Notes under the pieces: model-generated | Database searches by the model: none | What the model saw: only the letters and a program-made list of their open reading frames with translations | What the model was told of the DNA's origin: nothing | Assembly: GCF_001613345.1 (NCBI RefSeq) | Contig: NZ_BDCE01000072.1 | Coordinates: 102,860-166,859, forward strand | Length of the DNA: 64,000 bases | Direction of reading: 5' to 3' | DNA from: Nocardia uniformis NBRC 13702 | Lineage (GTDB): Bacteria > Actinomycetota > Actinomycetes > Mycobacteriales > Mycobacteriaceae | Translations under genes and position numbers: made by a program | Shown here: positions 34,278 through 42,372 of the stretch, in pieces | Numbering within the stretch: position 1 is the first letter of the stretch | Layout of the letters: every line of letters begins with the position of its first letter

Positions 34278-35387
34278 TCAGGCGGTCGGTCGCCCCGGCT
34301 GATCGTGGGTCGAGCAGTGGATGCCGCCGCCGCCGGAGGCAATGACATCGATCGGCACCGCGACGATATCCCGGTCCGGGAAATGCTCGCCCAGAATCCC
34401 TTTCGCTTGATCATCGGCCCGGCGGTCGCCGAATTCGGGCAGGAATACCGCGCCATTGGCGATATAGAAGTTCGCGTAGCTCGAGACGAAGTCATCGCCC
34501 ATATCGGTGAAGCGGCTCGGATCGGGCTGTGGGAGGTCGATAACGGTCAGTCGGCGGCCACGGGCGTCGGTGGCTTCGGCGAGGACCGGCCGGGCCTGGT
34601 CGGATGAGCGCGACCAGCTGTCGGCCGGAGTGCCGGGGAAGGGCGTGTCGAGCAAGACTACGCCCGGTGCGACAAAGCGGGCGAGACAATCGATGTGGGC
34701 ATCGGTAATGTCCTCGCCGCGAACACCTTCCACCCAGATGACCTGCTCCACGCCGAGGGTCTGCGACAGGTCGGCCGCGAGCTGATCGCGGCTCTTCCCG
34801 GGATTGCGATTGTCGTTCACGATCGAGCTCTCGGTGACCAACAAGGTGCCCTCGCCGTCGGTTTCCAACGCGCCGCCCTCGGTGACCAGCGGTGCCGATA
34901 GGCGCGAAATCCCGTACCGTGACAGCAGATTGCGGGCGATCGCGCTGTCGATCTCGTGCGACTGCTTATTTCCCCAGCCATTGAAGTTCAGATCGACGCC
35001 GACGATTTCGCCGGACTGCTCGATGAACGTCGGGATCATGTCGCGGGCCCACAGATCCTCCACCGCCAGCGGGACCACCTCGACGCCGTCGCCGCACGCG
35101 CGCTGGGCCGCCGTCACCTGGTCGGTCATCGCCAACATGACAACTGGTTCGTACTCCGCGATCGCCTGCGCCAGTCCGGCGATATCCTCGCGCACCTCGC
35201 CGAGGTACTCGCCCCAGCTCGCATGCGCTGGCCACTGCATGAAGGTGCGCGCGTGGCTCTCCCATTCGGCTCCGAGGCGACGACCGATGCTCGAGCCGCG
35301 GGATTCGCTGGCTGAGCCGCATGCCGAGAGACCGGCTGCGAGCATGCCGGCCCCGGCGATGGCGCTCAGGGCGGTTCTACGGGACAT
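34278..35387 (-). CDS. Exported lipoprotein agmatine deiminase family protein
   Basis: A 369-residue protein of the agmatine/peptidyl-arginine deiminase fold. The N-terminus MSRRTALSAIAGAGMLAAGLSACGS has a twin-Arg start and a lipobox LSAC, so the protein is predicted to be a lipid-anchored, possibly Tat-exported form. Catalytic motifs: PLAVEDLWARDMIPTF, NFNGWGNKQ, VTEGGALETDGEG, VRGEDITDAHIDCLARFV and the nucleophile block IASGGGGIHCSTHDQP near the C-terminus. It would convert agmatine to N-carbamoylputrescine or act on a related guanidine outside the membrane. It is controlled from a 20-bp TetR-type palindrome. Confidence 0.88.
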   Translation of the reverse strand: MSRRTALSAIAGAGMLAAGLSACGSASESRGSSIGRRLGAEWESHARTFMQWPAHASWGEYLGEVREDIAGLAQAIAEYEPVVMLAMTDQVTAAQRACGDGVEVVPLAVEDLWARDMIPTFIEQSGEIVGVDLNFNGWGNKQSHEIDSAIARNLLSRYGISRLSAPLVTEGGALETDGEGTLLVTESSIVNDNRNPGKSRDQLAADLSQTLGVEQVIWVEGVRGEDITDAHIDCLARFVAPGVVLLDTPFPGTPADSWSRSSDQARPVLAEATDARGRRLTVIDLPQPDPSRFTDMGDDFVSSYANFYIANGAVFLPEFGDRRADDQAKGILGEHFPDRDIVAVPIDVIASGGGGIHCSTHDQPGRPTA

Positions 35388-35427
35388 GGCGTTCTCCCAC
35401 ATCGTGGTGCTCCATTGGTAGGACCTT

Positions 35428-35447
35428 CTGACTGAAATATCAGTCAG
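35428..35447. promoter_or_regulatory. 20-bp TetR operator at the deiminase promoter
   Basis: CTGACTGA-AATA-TCAGTCAG: perfect 8-bp arms with a 4-bp centre, 41-60 bases upstream of the deiminase ATG. The related but weaker palindrome at the nearby tetR start points to the same regulator. Confidence 0.75.
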
Positions 35448-35547
35448 GAACTACCATAGCAGCACGATATATCTCGCCGCGGTACCGGGTCGTCACGCAG
35501 CTTTGTGACCTGGGTTTGCGGTGGGCCCGAGAGGGCTACCTAGGGGT

Positions 35548-36027
35548 GTGAACGTTGAGGTGACCCCGCTACCCGGCATCGGTGTGCGCAAGGATTTCCC
35601 GCTGGACCGTGCGCGCCGTCGGATCGGGGTGATCGATCATCGCGACGGCACCATCGACCTGATTGTGAGCAGGCCCAGGCATCCGGATGTGACCGAGCAG
35701 ATTTCCCTCTCGGCGCAGGAAGCGGCCGTTCTGGCGAATCTGCTGGGGGCTCCGCAGCTGGTGAGTCGGCTGGCCGAACAGCCTGAAGTGGGTGCTGTGA
35801 GCACGCGGCAGCTGTCGATCACGGCCGGTTCGACATATGACGGTCGGCCGCTGGGGGATACTCAGATGCGCACGCGGACCACGGCTTCCATTGTCGCGGT
35901 AATGCGTGCGGGTCAGGCGATTCCGGCCCCGGGGCCGGACTTCACCATGACCGCGGGTGATGTGTTGGTTGTTGTCGGCACCGAGAACGGACTCGCGGCC
36001 GCGGCCAGAATTCTCCTGCACGGTTGA
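35548..36027 (+). CDS. KhtT-like cation:proton antiporter regulatory subunit
   Basis: A 159-residue cytosolic protein. The N-terminal part (VEVTPLPGIGVRKDFPLDRARRRIGVIDHRDGTIDLIVS) and linker QISLSAQEAAVLANLLGAPQLV precede a C-terminal TrkA-C domain, STRQLSITAGSTYDGRPLGDTQMRTRTTASIVAVMRAGQAIPAPGPDFTMTAGDVLVVVGTENGLAAAARIL. This is the regulatory subunit that gates KhtU-type K+/H+ antiporters. Start GTG 35548 is chosen because NVEVTPLPGIG is the conserved opening. No antiporter gene follows; the next gene is convergent, so this copy is an orphan in this window. Confidence 0.88.
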   Translation: MNVEVTPLPGIGVRKDFPLDRARRRIGVIDHRDGTIDLIVSRPRHPDVTEQISLSAQEAAVLANLLGAPQLVSRLAEQPEVGAVSTRQLSITAGSTYDGRPLGDTQMRTRTTASIVAVMRAGQAIPAPGPDFTMTAGDVLVVVGTENGLAAAARILLHG

Positions 36028-36064
36028 GCCGAATTATGCTGCGAAACGAAGCGATCGGCGACAG

Positions 36065-36451
36065 TCACTGCAGCGTGACGCGCGCGCCAGCGGCCTCCAA
36101 CTTGATTTTGGCGGAATCGGCGGTACCGGGGCTCACCTGTTCCAGCACCCGCGTCGGTGCCGATTCGACGAGATCCTTCGCCTCCTTCAGGCCCAAGCCG
36201 GGAAGTACCTCCCGCATGGCCTTGATGACCTGAATCTTCTTGTCGCCGAACGACTCCAGAATCAGATCGAATTCGGTCTTCTCCTCGACCGCGGCTGCCG
36301 CGGGGGGCGCGTCCGATGAGAGCGGTGCCGCGACGGGTGCTGCGGCAGTCACGCCGAACTGATCCTCGAAAGCTTTCAGGAAGTCCGAAAGCTCCAGCAG
36401 AGTCATACCTTTGAATACATCGAGCAGTTCGTCGATGCTCATCTTGGCCAT
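36065..36451 (-). CDS. rplL: Second ribosomal protein L7/L12 (paralogue)
   Basis: A 128-residue L7/L12. N-terminal dimerisation helix AKMSIDELLDVFKGMTLLELSDFLKAFEDQFGVTA, an Ala/Pro hinge, and the C-terminal factor-binding domain EFDLILESFGDKKIQVIKAMREVLPGLGLKEAKDLVESAPTRVLEQV, which keeps the invariant GLKEAKDLVE. The start at 36451 has AGGGGG at seven bases; an ATG two codons earlier overlaps that site. It is not next to rplJ or rpoB, as the housekeeping copy normally is, so it is an extra copy. It lies 38 bases after a small Cys-rich gene on the same strand. It could be a conditional stalk protein. Confidence 0.88.
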   Translation of the reverse strand: MAKMSIDELLDVFKGMTLLELSDFLKAFEDQFGVTAAAPVAAPLSSDAPPAAAAVEEKTEFDLILESFGDKKIQVIKAMREVLPGLGLKEAKDLVESAPTRVLEQVSPGTADSAKIKLEAAGARVTLQ

Positions 36452-36489
36452 AGTCATCCCCCTACGCACACGACTGGGATGACTCCAGG

Positions 36490-36657
36490 CTACGCGGCTT
36501 GCGGTGTGCTTTCGGGCCCTTTGCGCAGCTCGTCCCGGATCGCACCATGCAGTGCGCACCGATGTGCCGGACCGGGGGTGACATATGCCGGATCCAGCCG
36601 TTGTTTGAAGGTGAGGTTGTCACGCCGCCAGCAATCGACGCAGACCAGTTTCTTCAT
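36490..36657 (-). CDS. 55-residue putative zinc-binding protein
   Basis: MKKLVCVDCWRRDNLTFKQR, then a basic middle and HRCALHGAIRDELRKG. The C-x2-C and C-x2-H pairs could bind one zinc ion. The ATG follows GGAGGA at a suitable distance, one of the better ribosome binding sites in the window. It lies just upstream of the L7/L12 paralogue and is probably co-transcribed. No family is recognised; a small ribosome- or RNA-binding role is only a guess from context. Confidence 0.65.
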   Translation of the reverse strand: MKKLVCVDCWRRDNLTFKQRLDPAYVTPGPAHRCALHGAIRDELRKGPESTPQAA

Positions 36658-36945
36658 GTCGTCCTCCTCGGGCTCCCGCGAAAAGCTCGTGCGGGGGGAG
36701 TTCCCCGTTCCGCCGTCGATCAGCGCCCCTATACCCAATTGCACATCGCGATGTCGTCGGATCGTTACCGCCGCCATTGTTTTCGGCTCTCGCCGCCCGT
36801 GGTCACGCGATTTCGAGATATCGGCCGATACCCGTCGATTGATATCCCCGCCTGACCTCGACGTTCGGCGCGGGAGCGGTATTCGGGCAGTGCCGGGCGG
36901 CTACGGTGGCTGGAGGTATCGGGTGGCGGTGGAAAGGGGCTCGAG

Positions 36946-37989
36946 GTGCGGGAACTCCGGGTGGCGGTCGTGGGGTACGGGTTGGCCGGGGCGGTATTCC
37001 ATGCACCGTTGATTGCCGCGGAACCGGGTATGCGGGTGGCGGTGGTGGTGACCTCGTCCGCCGATCGGGCCGAGCAGGCGCGGCGGGAGCATCCCGGGGT
37101 GCGGGTGGTGGCATCGGCCGATGCGCTGTTCACCGACCCGACGGGGATCGATCTGGTGGTGATCGCGACGCCCAATCGCACCCATGCGGATTTGGCGCTA
37201 CGGGCCTTGGCGGCCGGGCTGCCGGTGGTGGTGGACAAGCCGTTCGCGGTGACCTCGGCCGCGGCCGAGCAGGTGGTGGCCGCGGCGGACCGGGCCGGGC
37301 TGGCACTGTCGGTGTTCCAGAACCGGCGGTGGGACAGTGATTTTCGCACCATCGCGGCCTTGATGGCGGACGGTGGGCTGGGTTCGGTGCGCCGGTTCGA
37401 ATCGCGGTTCGAGCGGTGGCGGCCGGAAATCAAGGGTGGCTGGCGTGAGGTCGGCAGCGCCGAGGAGGGTGCGGGGATTCTCTTCGATCTCGGCAGCCAT
37501 CTGGTCGACCAGGCGCTCACCCTGTTCGGCCCGGTCAGCGAGGTCTACTGCGAGTTGGACGGCCGTCGTCGCGGCGTGCGGGCCGATGACGACGCCTTCG
37601 TCGCACTCACCCACGTCACCGGTGTCCGTTCCCATCTGTGGATGAGCGCCGTGGCGACGCAGCTGGGTCCGCGGTTCCGCGTGCTCGGCTCCGAAAACGG
37701 CTATGTCAGCTACGGTCTCGACCCGCAGGAGGCGGCGCTGCGGGCCGGCCGCCGACCGGGTGACGGAAAGTCCTGGGGCACGGTCGAACCCGAGAGCTGG
37801 GGAATGTTCGGTACCGATGGCGATACCCGACCGATTCCCAGCGCGCCCGGCGATTATCCCGCGTTCTATCGGGCGATGGCCGCGACGCTGCGCGACGGGG
37901 CTCCGGTCCCGGTCGATCCGAACGACGCGGTCGAGACGCTGAAGATACTGGAACGAGCACGCGAGATCGCTTCCGGGCCTTCGGTATAG
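36946..37989 (+). CDS. Gfo/Idh/MocA family oxidoreductase
   Basis: A 347-residue NAD(P)-dependent dehydrogenase from GTG 36946. Rossmann domain: RVAVVGYGLAGAVFHAPLIAAEPGMRVAVVVTSS, IDLVVIATPNRTHADLALRALAAGLPVVVDKPFAVT (the EKP/DKP catalytic Lys). C-terminal domain: LSVFQNRRWDSDFRTIAALMADGGLGSVRRFESRFERW, GILFDLGSHLVDQALTLFGPV. The GSHLVDQ His is the usual second catalytic position. It probably oxidises a sugar, inositol or similar polyol. It stands alone, convergent with the next gene. Confidence 0.9.
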   Translation: MRELRVAVVGYGLAGAVFHAPLIAAEPGMRVAVVVTSSADRAEQARREHPGVRVVASADALFTDPTGIDLVVIATPNRTHADLALRALAAGLPVVVDKPFAVTSAAAEQVVAAADRAGLALSVFQNRRWDSDFRTIAALMADGGLGSVRRFESRFERWRPEIKGGWREVGSAEEGAGILFDLGSHLVDQALTLFGPVSEVYCELDGRRRGVRADDDAFVALTHVTGVRSHLWMSAVATQLGPRFRVLGSENGYVSYGLDPQEAALRAGRRPGDGKSWGTVEPESWGMFGTDGDTRPIPSAPGDYPAFYRAMAATLRDGAPVPVDPNDAVETLKILERAREIASGPSV

Positions 37990-38040
37990 AAGCGGACTGA
38001 GCCCCTTGCCGCCCAGGTATCGTCAGCAGCCCGTCGCGGT

Positions 38041-38763
38041 CTATCCCTGCGCTCGGGTCGCGAGATAGACGGTGTTGGTCGACCGGCTCCGAATAAGCGG
38101 ATTGTCGAAGAACACCTGCTGGGCCTCGACATCGGTGAAGACGGAACCGAGGACCGCGAGGAATTCGTCATCGGGCGCGTCGTCGGACCACAGTGCGAAC
38201 GTGCCACCCGGGGCCAGATGCGCGGCGAACGCCCGCAATCCGTCGGCGGTGTAGAAGGCCGTATGCGGGTGATGGAGGACATGGCGTGGCGAGTGGTCGA
38301 TATCGAGCAGGACCGCGTCGTAGGTGCGGCCCGGCCGCTGCGGGTCGAATCCGGTCGCGCTCGCGGCGGCGGCGAAGAAGTCCGCGCACACCAGCGCGAC
38401 GCGGCTGTCGGCGGCCAAACCCACGGTGTCGGGCAGCAGATCGCACTGGTGCCAGTCGATGACCGCATCGGTGTATTCGATGACGGTGAGCGTACGAACC
38501 CTGGTATCGCGCAGGGCTTCTCGTGCGGTATAGCCCAGACCCAACCCGCCGACAACGACATCCAGATCCGCACCCGGCGTCCGCGCCAGCCCCAGTCGGG
38601 CCAGCTCACACTCCGCGACGGTGAACAGACTCGACATGAGGTACTCGTCATCGAGCTTCACCTCATAGATATCGGCACGCACCGTCGGATCGAACCGCCG
38701 GCGCAGACTGATCTCGCCCATCGGTGTCCGCTGCCAGCCGAGTTCCTCGAAGTGTGCGCTCAT
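38041..38763 (-). CDS. Spermidine synthase-like protein
   Basis: A 240-residue Rossmann methyltransferase-fold protein related to polyamine aminopropyltransferases. MGEISLRRR and EVKLDDEYLMSSLFTVAECELARL open it; DLDVVVGGLGLGYTAREALRDTRVRTLTVIEYTDAVIDWHQ is the cofactor site with its acidic end of strand 2; YDAVLLDIDHSPRHVLHHPHTAFYTADGLRAFAAHLAPGGTFALWSDDAPDDEFLAVLG follows. The usual catalytic D(A/S)xDP of spermidine synthase appears as LLDIDHSP. It may be a methyltransferase-like relative rather than a true spermidine synthase. Single gene. Confidence 0.8.
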   Translation of the reverse strand: MSAHFEELGWQRTPMGEISLRRRFDPTVRADIYEVKLDDEYLMSSLFTVAECELARLGLARTPGADLDVVVGGLGLGYTAREALRDTRVRTLTVIEYTDAVIDWHQCDLLPDTVGLAADSRVALVCADFFAAAASATGFDPQRPGRTYDAVLLDIDHSPRHVLHHPHTAFYTADGLRAFAAHLAPGGTFALWSDDAPDDEFLAVLGSVFTDVEAQQVFFDNPLIRSRSTNTVYLATRAQG

Positions 38764-38792
38764 CCACTGACACTAGGCCCGGCCGGAGAACA

Positions 38793-39041
38793 GCGGTGGC
38801 GCGCCGTGCGCTTATTGCCGCTAGCGAAATGCTCAGCGCCGACGCCGACGCCGACGCCGTCGGTGCGGCGCAACGTGCGACCGGTGGTCGCTGCGAAGTC
38901 CAGCTGTGGCCGGGCATGTTCCACGTATTCCAGGTGGGTCATCGGCTCCTGCCAGAGGCGCGCGCCTTCCTCACCGCCGTCGAGCAATTCATCGCCGATG
39001 TCGAAACCACCGCCCTCACCGGGGATCCGCGTCCGGTCTGA
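38793..39041 (+). pseudogene. C-terminal remnant of an HSL-type carboxylesterase
   Basis: From about 38793 the frame reads ARRALIAASEMLSADADADA, then CEVQLWPGMFHVFQVGHRLL, then PEARAFLTAVEQFIADVETT, ending at 39041. This matches the end of hormone-sensitive-lipase family esterases including the catalytic His (GMFHVFQ), and resembles the end of the esterase at 25660-26652. The nucleophile and oxyanion regions are absent; upstream lies the start of the divergent spermidine-synthase-like gene. It is a decayed fragment overlapping the next gene's 3' end by 26 bases. Confidence 0.72.
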
Positions 39042-39912
39042 TACCCGTGTAGTCCCGCAGGGTCAGTGGTGGTCGGCCGGTGAACTGCTCGATCGTTTCG
39101 GTGACACGGAAGAGTTCGTGGCCGGAGCCGATGGCGGCGAACATCGTCCAGAGGTGGGTCAGGTGTTCGACGGTGACCTCGTCGCGGTAGATCGACATGG
39201 CGGTGCGCGCGTAGTCGTCCGGATCTACGGGGACGTAGGGAACGCCGAAGGCGTCGGCCGCCTGCCCAACGGTCATGATCTCACCCGCGAGCCAAAGCAC
39301 CGGATCGACCGGTCCCTCGGCGCGCAGCACGCCGGCGCCCACCGCGGCGACGTCCGCCGCCGCGATCAGGGGTAGCACCGTCTCGGGGGAACCGAGCGGC
39401 AGCGCCAGCTCACCGCGATCGCCGATCGCGACACGCAGATTATCGAAGAACACCGCGGCCCGCAGATGCACCGCACCGACCTCGGCGCGGTCGAGAACCT
39501 GTTCGGCCACCCAGTGCCGACGCATATGTGGAGTTCCCGCGTTCGGATCCGAACCGAGCTGCGATACCGCGACCACTCGCTGCACGCCCGCCTCATGGGC
39601 GGAGGTCGCGAAAACGGCTGCCGCATCGAGCATTCCGGCGGTCACCGGATAGGTGAAGTACGCGCGCCGCACGCCCTGCACGGCGGGTCGCACGGCGGTG
39701 ACCTCGCGCAGATCACCCACCACGATCTCAGCGCCGAGATCCTTCAGTTCGGCGGTGCGCGCATCATCGCGGTGCACGAACGCCCGCACCGGAAGCCCCG
39801 CGCGCACCAGACTTTCGGAGACCATACGCCCGGTCGCGCCCTGGCTACCGCCACCCGCGCCGGTGACGAGAATCGGATGACCGGGAGAACTTCCGAGGAT
39901 CGGATCATTCAT
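39016..39912 (-). CDS. NmrA-like NAD(P)-binding protein
   Basis: A 298-residue atypical SDR: HPILVTGAGGGSQGATGRMVSESLVRAGLPVRAFVHRDDARTAELKDLGAEIVVGDLREVTAVRPAVQGVRRAYFTYPVTAGMLDAAAVFATSAHEAGVQRVVAVSQLGSDP. The modified glycine-rich loop and lack of an SDR YxxxK triad fit NmrA/HSCARG-type NADP sensors or quinone-reductase-like proteins. ATG 39912 has AGGGGACAGG upstream; ATG 39927 would overlap the preceding stop as ATGA. It is the second gene of an operon with the saccharopine-dehydrogenase-like protein. Confidence 0.87.
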   Translation of the reverse strand: MNDPILGSSPGHPILVTGAGGGSQGATGRMVSESLVRAGLPVRAFVHRDDARTAELKDLGAEIVVGDLREVTAVRPAVQGVRRAYFTYPVTAGMLDAAAVFATSAHEAGVQRVVAVSQLGSDPNAGTPHMRRHWVAEQVLDRAEVGAVHLRAAVFFDNLRVAIGDRGELALPLGSPETVLPLIAAADVAAVGAGVLRAEGPVDPVLWLAGEIMTVGQAADAFGVPYVPVDPDDYARTAMSIYRDEVTVEHLTHLWTMFAAIGSGHELFRVTETIEQFTGRPPLTLRDYTGIRPDADPR

Positions 39913-39923
39913 GTCCTGTCCCC

Positions 39924-40928
39924 TCATGACTGTTTCGGCAGCTCGAGCGTGAACGCGCCACGACCGGCGAGAGTGGTCAGGAAGTCCACCGGGTCGAAAG
40001 CCTCGGCGGGACTGGCGACTCCGCTCTTGGCGGCACCCTCGGTGAGCCGGATCGCGGCCTCGACCGAGGCCAAGGCGGCGGCCCGCCACAGATCACGACC
40101 GCGCAGGTGCCCGGACGCGGCGCCCTGGGCCCCGAAAATCTGTGTGGCAATGGTGAAGTCGCTGTTGGCGCGCGCTTCCGGCTCGACGTTCTCGCTGGTG
40201 AAGGCCTGCTCCTCCTCGAAGGTGCGGGCGGTCAGCTGCGCCTCCACCGAACGGGTCCTGGTGTGCCGGGGGATGGTTACCGCTTCCGGGAACGGCACCG
40301 GGGCTATTACCGTGCGCGGGCCGACCGGCGGAGGAAAGGCGAACACCGCATTGCGCGGCTCCACGAATCCGACCTGCTGCTCGCCGTCCGCGAATCCGAT
40401 GCGTTCGGTATCGGCGAAGAGCAGCCGCGCGGTCTCCACCGCCCCGTGGGTCATCATCCAGTTGCTCACCGCGTAAGCCACGGTAATGCGGTCGATCTCG
40501 GGAACACCGCGCGCGACCGCACCCGCGAGCAGATCACCCAGGCCGCCGTAGAAACTTACGCTGGGCAGCATGGCGATACCGGCGCGCTGCGCCCGTTCCT
40601 GGAAGGTATCGAACAGCCGCCGCACATGATGCACCTCGACGGCGTGATCGATGTAGTGACAGCCACCTTCGACGGCGGCCGTGGCGACCGGGAGTCCCGT
40701 AGTGGCGAAGGGACCCGCGCAGTGGATGACGACATCGGCGGCTTCGGCGAGGGCGCGCAGTGCGGCCGGATCGTCGAGGGCGGCGGGCAGGACCCGGCTC
40801 TCGCCGAGAGTGGCGAGCGCATCCGGATTCCTGCCGGACAGCAGGACATCCTTTCCGCGGGAGCGAAGTTCGGCGGTGACCAGCCGACCGGTGTGACCGG
40901 TGGCCCCGTAAACGGCGAAGACGGTCAT
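39924..40928 (-). CDS. Saccharopine dehydrogenase-like NAD(P)-binding protein
   Basis: A 334-residue protein from ATG 40928. VFAVYGATGHTGRLVTAELRSRGKDVLLSGRNPDALATLGESRVLPAALDDPAALRALAEAADVVIHCAGPFATTGLPVATAAVEGGCHYIDHAVEV is the N-terminal domain of the saccharopine-dehydrogenase / trans-acting enoyl-reductase-like group. In mycobacteria such proteins reduce or modify lipid and glycolipid intermediates. SVSFYGGLGDLLAGAVARG follows. It is the first gene of a two-gene operon with the NmrA-like protein; the palindrome TCACCT-N6-AGGTGA lies 42 bases upstream. The substrate is unknown. Confidence 0.85.
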   Translation of the reverse strand: MTVFAVYGATGHTGRLVTAELRSRGKDVLLSGRNPDALATLGESRVLPAALDDPAALRALAEAADVVIHCAGPFATTGLPVATAAVEGGCHYIDHAVEVHHVRRLFDTFQERAQRAGIAMLPSVSFYGGLGDLLAGAVARGVPEIDRITVAYAVSNWMMTHGAVETARLLFADTERIGFADGEQQVGFVEPRNAVFAFPPPVGPRTVIAPVPFPEAVTIPRHTRTRSVEAQLTARTFEEEQAFTSENVEPEARANSDFTIATQIFGAQGAASGHLRGRDLWRAAALASVEAAIRLTEGAAKSGVASPAEAFDPVDFLTTLAGRGAFTLELPKQS

Positions 40929-40969
40929 GAAGATCAACCCTTTGGACGCTGGGTAGGAATTGAAGTCCG

Positions 40970-40987
40970 TCACCTCAGAGTAGGTGA
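40970..40987. promoter_or_regulatory. Inverted repeat upstream of the saccharopine-dehydrogenase-like operon
   Basis: TCACCT-CAGAGT-AGGTGA, perfect 6-bp arms with a 6-bp centre, 42-59 bases before the ATG. Fits an operator near the promoter; the regulator is not evident nearby. Confidence 0.45.
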
Positions 40988-41195
40988 GTCGGTGTCGGGG
41001 TGGCAGCCGTTCGGACAGTGCCCACGCAGCGAATCATGCTCGTCCACAACGATTATTCGCCAATAACTCAGCTCCCCGCACACTCACCACCGCGCGTTGA
41101 GTGATCCGCCGCCGCCGAGCGGTCGCTGATGAATGTCAGCCCGGCACATGCGGCCAACCGCCCGCGGCTGGACGCCTCACCCTAGGATTGCCGCG

Positions 41196-41696
41196 GTGCA
41201 CGAATCGCTGAAAGCGCTACGCGCCGTTCGCCGGTACCGAACCGATCCGGTGCCGCGAGCGTTGATCGAGCAGATCGTCGATGCCGCGCGTTGGACCGGC
41301 TCGGCCCGCAATGGTCAACCGTGGCGGTTCATCGCGGTCACCGATCCGGACGTGCGTGCCGCGCTCAGCCGATGTGGTGCCTACGCCGTGCACCTGGCAG
41401 CGGCACCGGTCGTGCTGGTGCTGGCATCCGTGGAAAACGCGTTCTCGGACACCGCTTTCGATATGGGCCGGGTAACCCAATCGGTGTGCCTGGCCGCCCA
41501 GGAACTCGACCTGGGAACCTGCCCGACGACCTTCCACCCCGACCACAATGTGGCCCAGGCCGCCACCCTCGTCGACCTCCCCGCCGAATGGCGACCGCGC
41601 CACGCCGTATCCATCGGCTACCCCGCCGCAACACCCACACCATCGGCAATCCCCACCGGCCGCCTGCCCACGGCCGAACTGTTGCGGTGGAGTTGA
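41196..41696 (+). CDS. Nitroreductase family protein
   Basis: A 166-residue FMN-dependent oxidoreductase from GTG 41196. ESLKALRAVRRYRTDPVPRALIEQIVDAARWTGSARNGQPWRFIAVTDPDVRAAL holds the FMN phosphate-binding Arg cluster (AVRRYR) and the RNGQPWRF block. DMGRVTQSVCLAAQELDLGTCPTTF and HAVSIGYPA complete the fold. It is slightly short for the family. The frame continues left to 41133, but the VHESLKALRAVRRY opening matches the conserved first helix. Single gene; the substrate (quinone, nitroaromatic or enone) is unknown. Confidence 0.85.
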   Translation: MHESLKALRAVRRYRTDPVPRALIEQIVDAARWTGSARNGQPWRFIAVTDPDVRAALSRCGAYAVHLAAAPVVLVLASVENAFSDTAFDMGRVTQSVCLAAQELDLGTCPTTFHPDHNVAQAATLVDLPAEWRPRHAVSIGYPAATPTPSAIPTGRLPTAELLRWS

Positions 41697-41891
41697 TGTG
41701 CATGAAGGGGCTTATGCCGCGAGGCCTGCGGTACGACTCGATTGGCTAGCTCGGGGCAGGTGGCTATGCGGATCCCAGGCTGGCCGACGCGCGCATGTGA
41801 TCCTGATCAATAACCCCTAACGGTTACTGTTCAGCTACATATATGCGGGTTGTCCCAGAGCACTTCCGAGCCGTCTCCACAGGAGGACCAG

Positions 41892-42176
41892 ATGAAGCAG
41901 CGTGTAGCGATACTGACCGCGGCGGTGGGCACCGCCCTCGCGGCGCCACTGTTGCTGACCGCCACCGCGAATGCCGACGTGTGGCAGCCGGTCCCGGGTA
42001 TTTCGATTCCGCTGCCCGACGGCGTGTTCCGGGGCCTGCCCGGTGTTATCGCCACCCCGCCGCCCGGGCCCGCGCCGGTCGAGGGCGCGCCGTGTGAGGG
42101 CGACGGTCACTGGGTGCACCTCGACGGCGGCAACGCCGCCCACTACGGCACCGAATGGCTGTGCGCGCACAACTGA
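41892..42176 (+). CDS. Small secreted protein, unknown
   Basis: 94 residues behind a strong ribosome binding site (AGGAGGACC). The signal peptide MKQRVAILTAAVGTALAAPLLLTATANA is probably cleaved before DVWQPV. The mature part of about 66 residues is Pro/Gly-rich (GVIATPPPGPAPVEG) and ends in a short domain with two Cys (APCEGDGHWVHLDGG and TEWLCAHN) that could form one disulphide. No known family. It precedes the mycolyltransferase by about 200 bases on the same strand and is also exported, but probably has its own promoter. Confidence 0.75.
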   Translation: MKQRVAILTAAVGTALAAPLLLTATANADVWQPVPGISIPLPDGVFRGLPGVIATPPPGPAPVEGAPCEGDGHWVHLDGGNAAHYGTEWLCAHN

Positions 42177-42372
42177 CGCCCGGCTGGCAACGGGACGGTA
42201 AACCGGGGCGGATACGCGCGGGCGGGGGCTGCCACGGCTCGCCCCTCCCGACCTGGTCGACCGTCCACTGATCTTCACAGTTCGCGGATGCGTGTATATG
42301 TTGGATTGCGGCTCGGCTCGGGGGCCGATGGCCCGATATCTCGAACAATTGTCGAATATGGAGGCTGGACCC

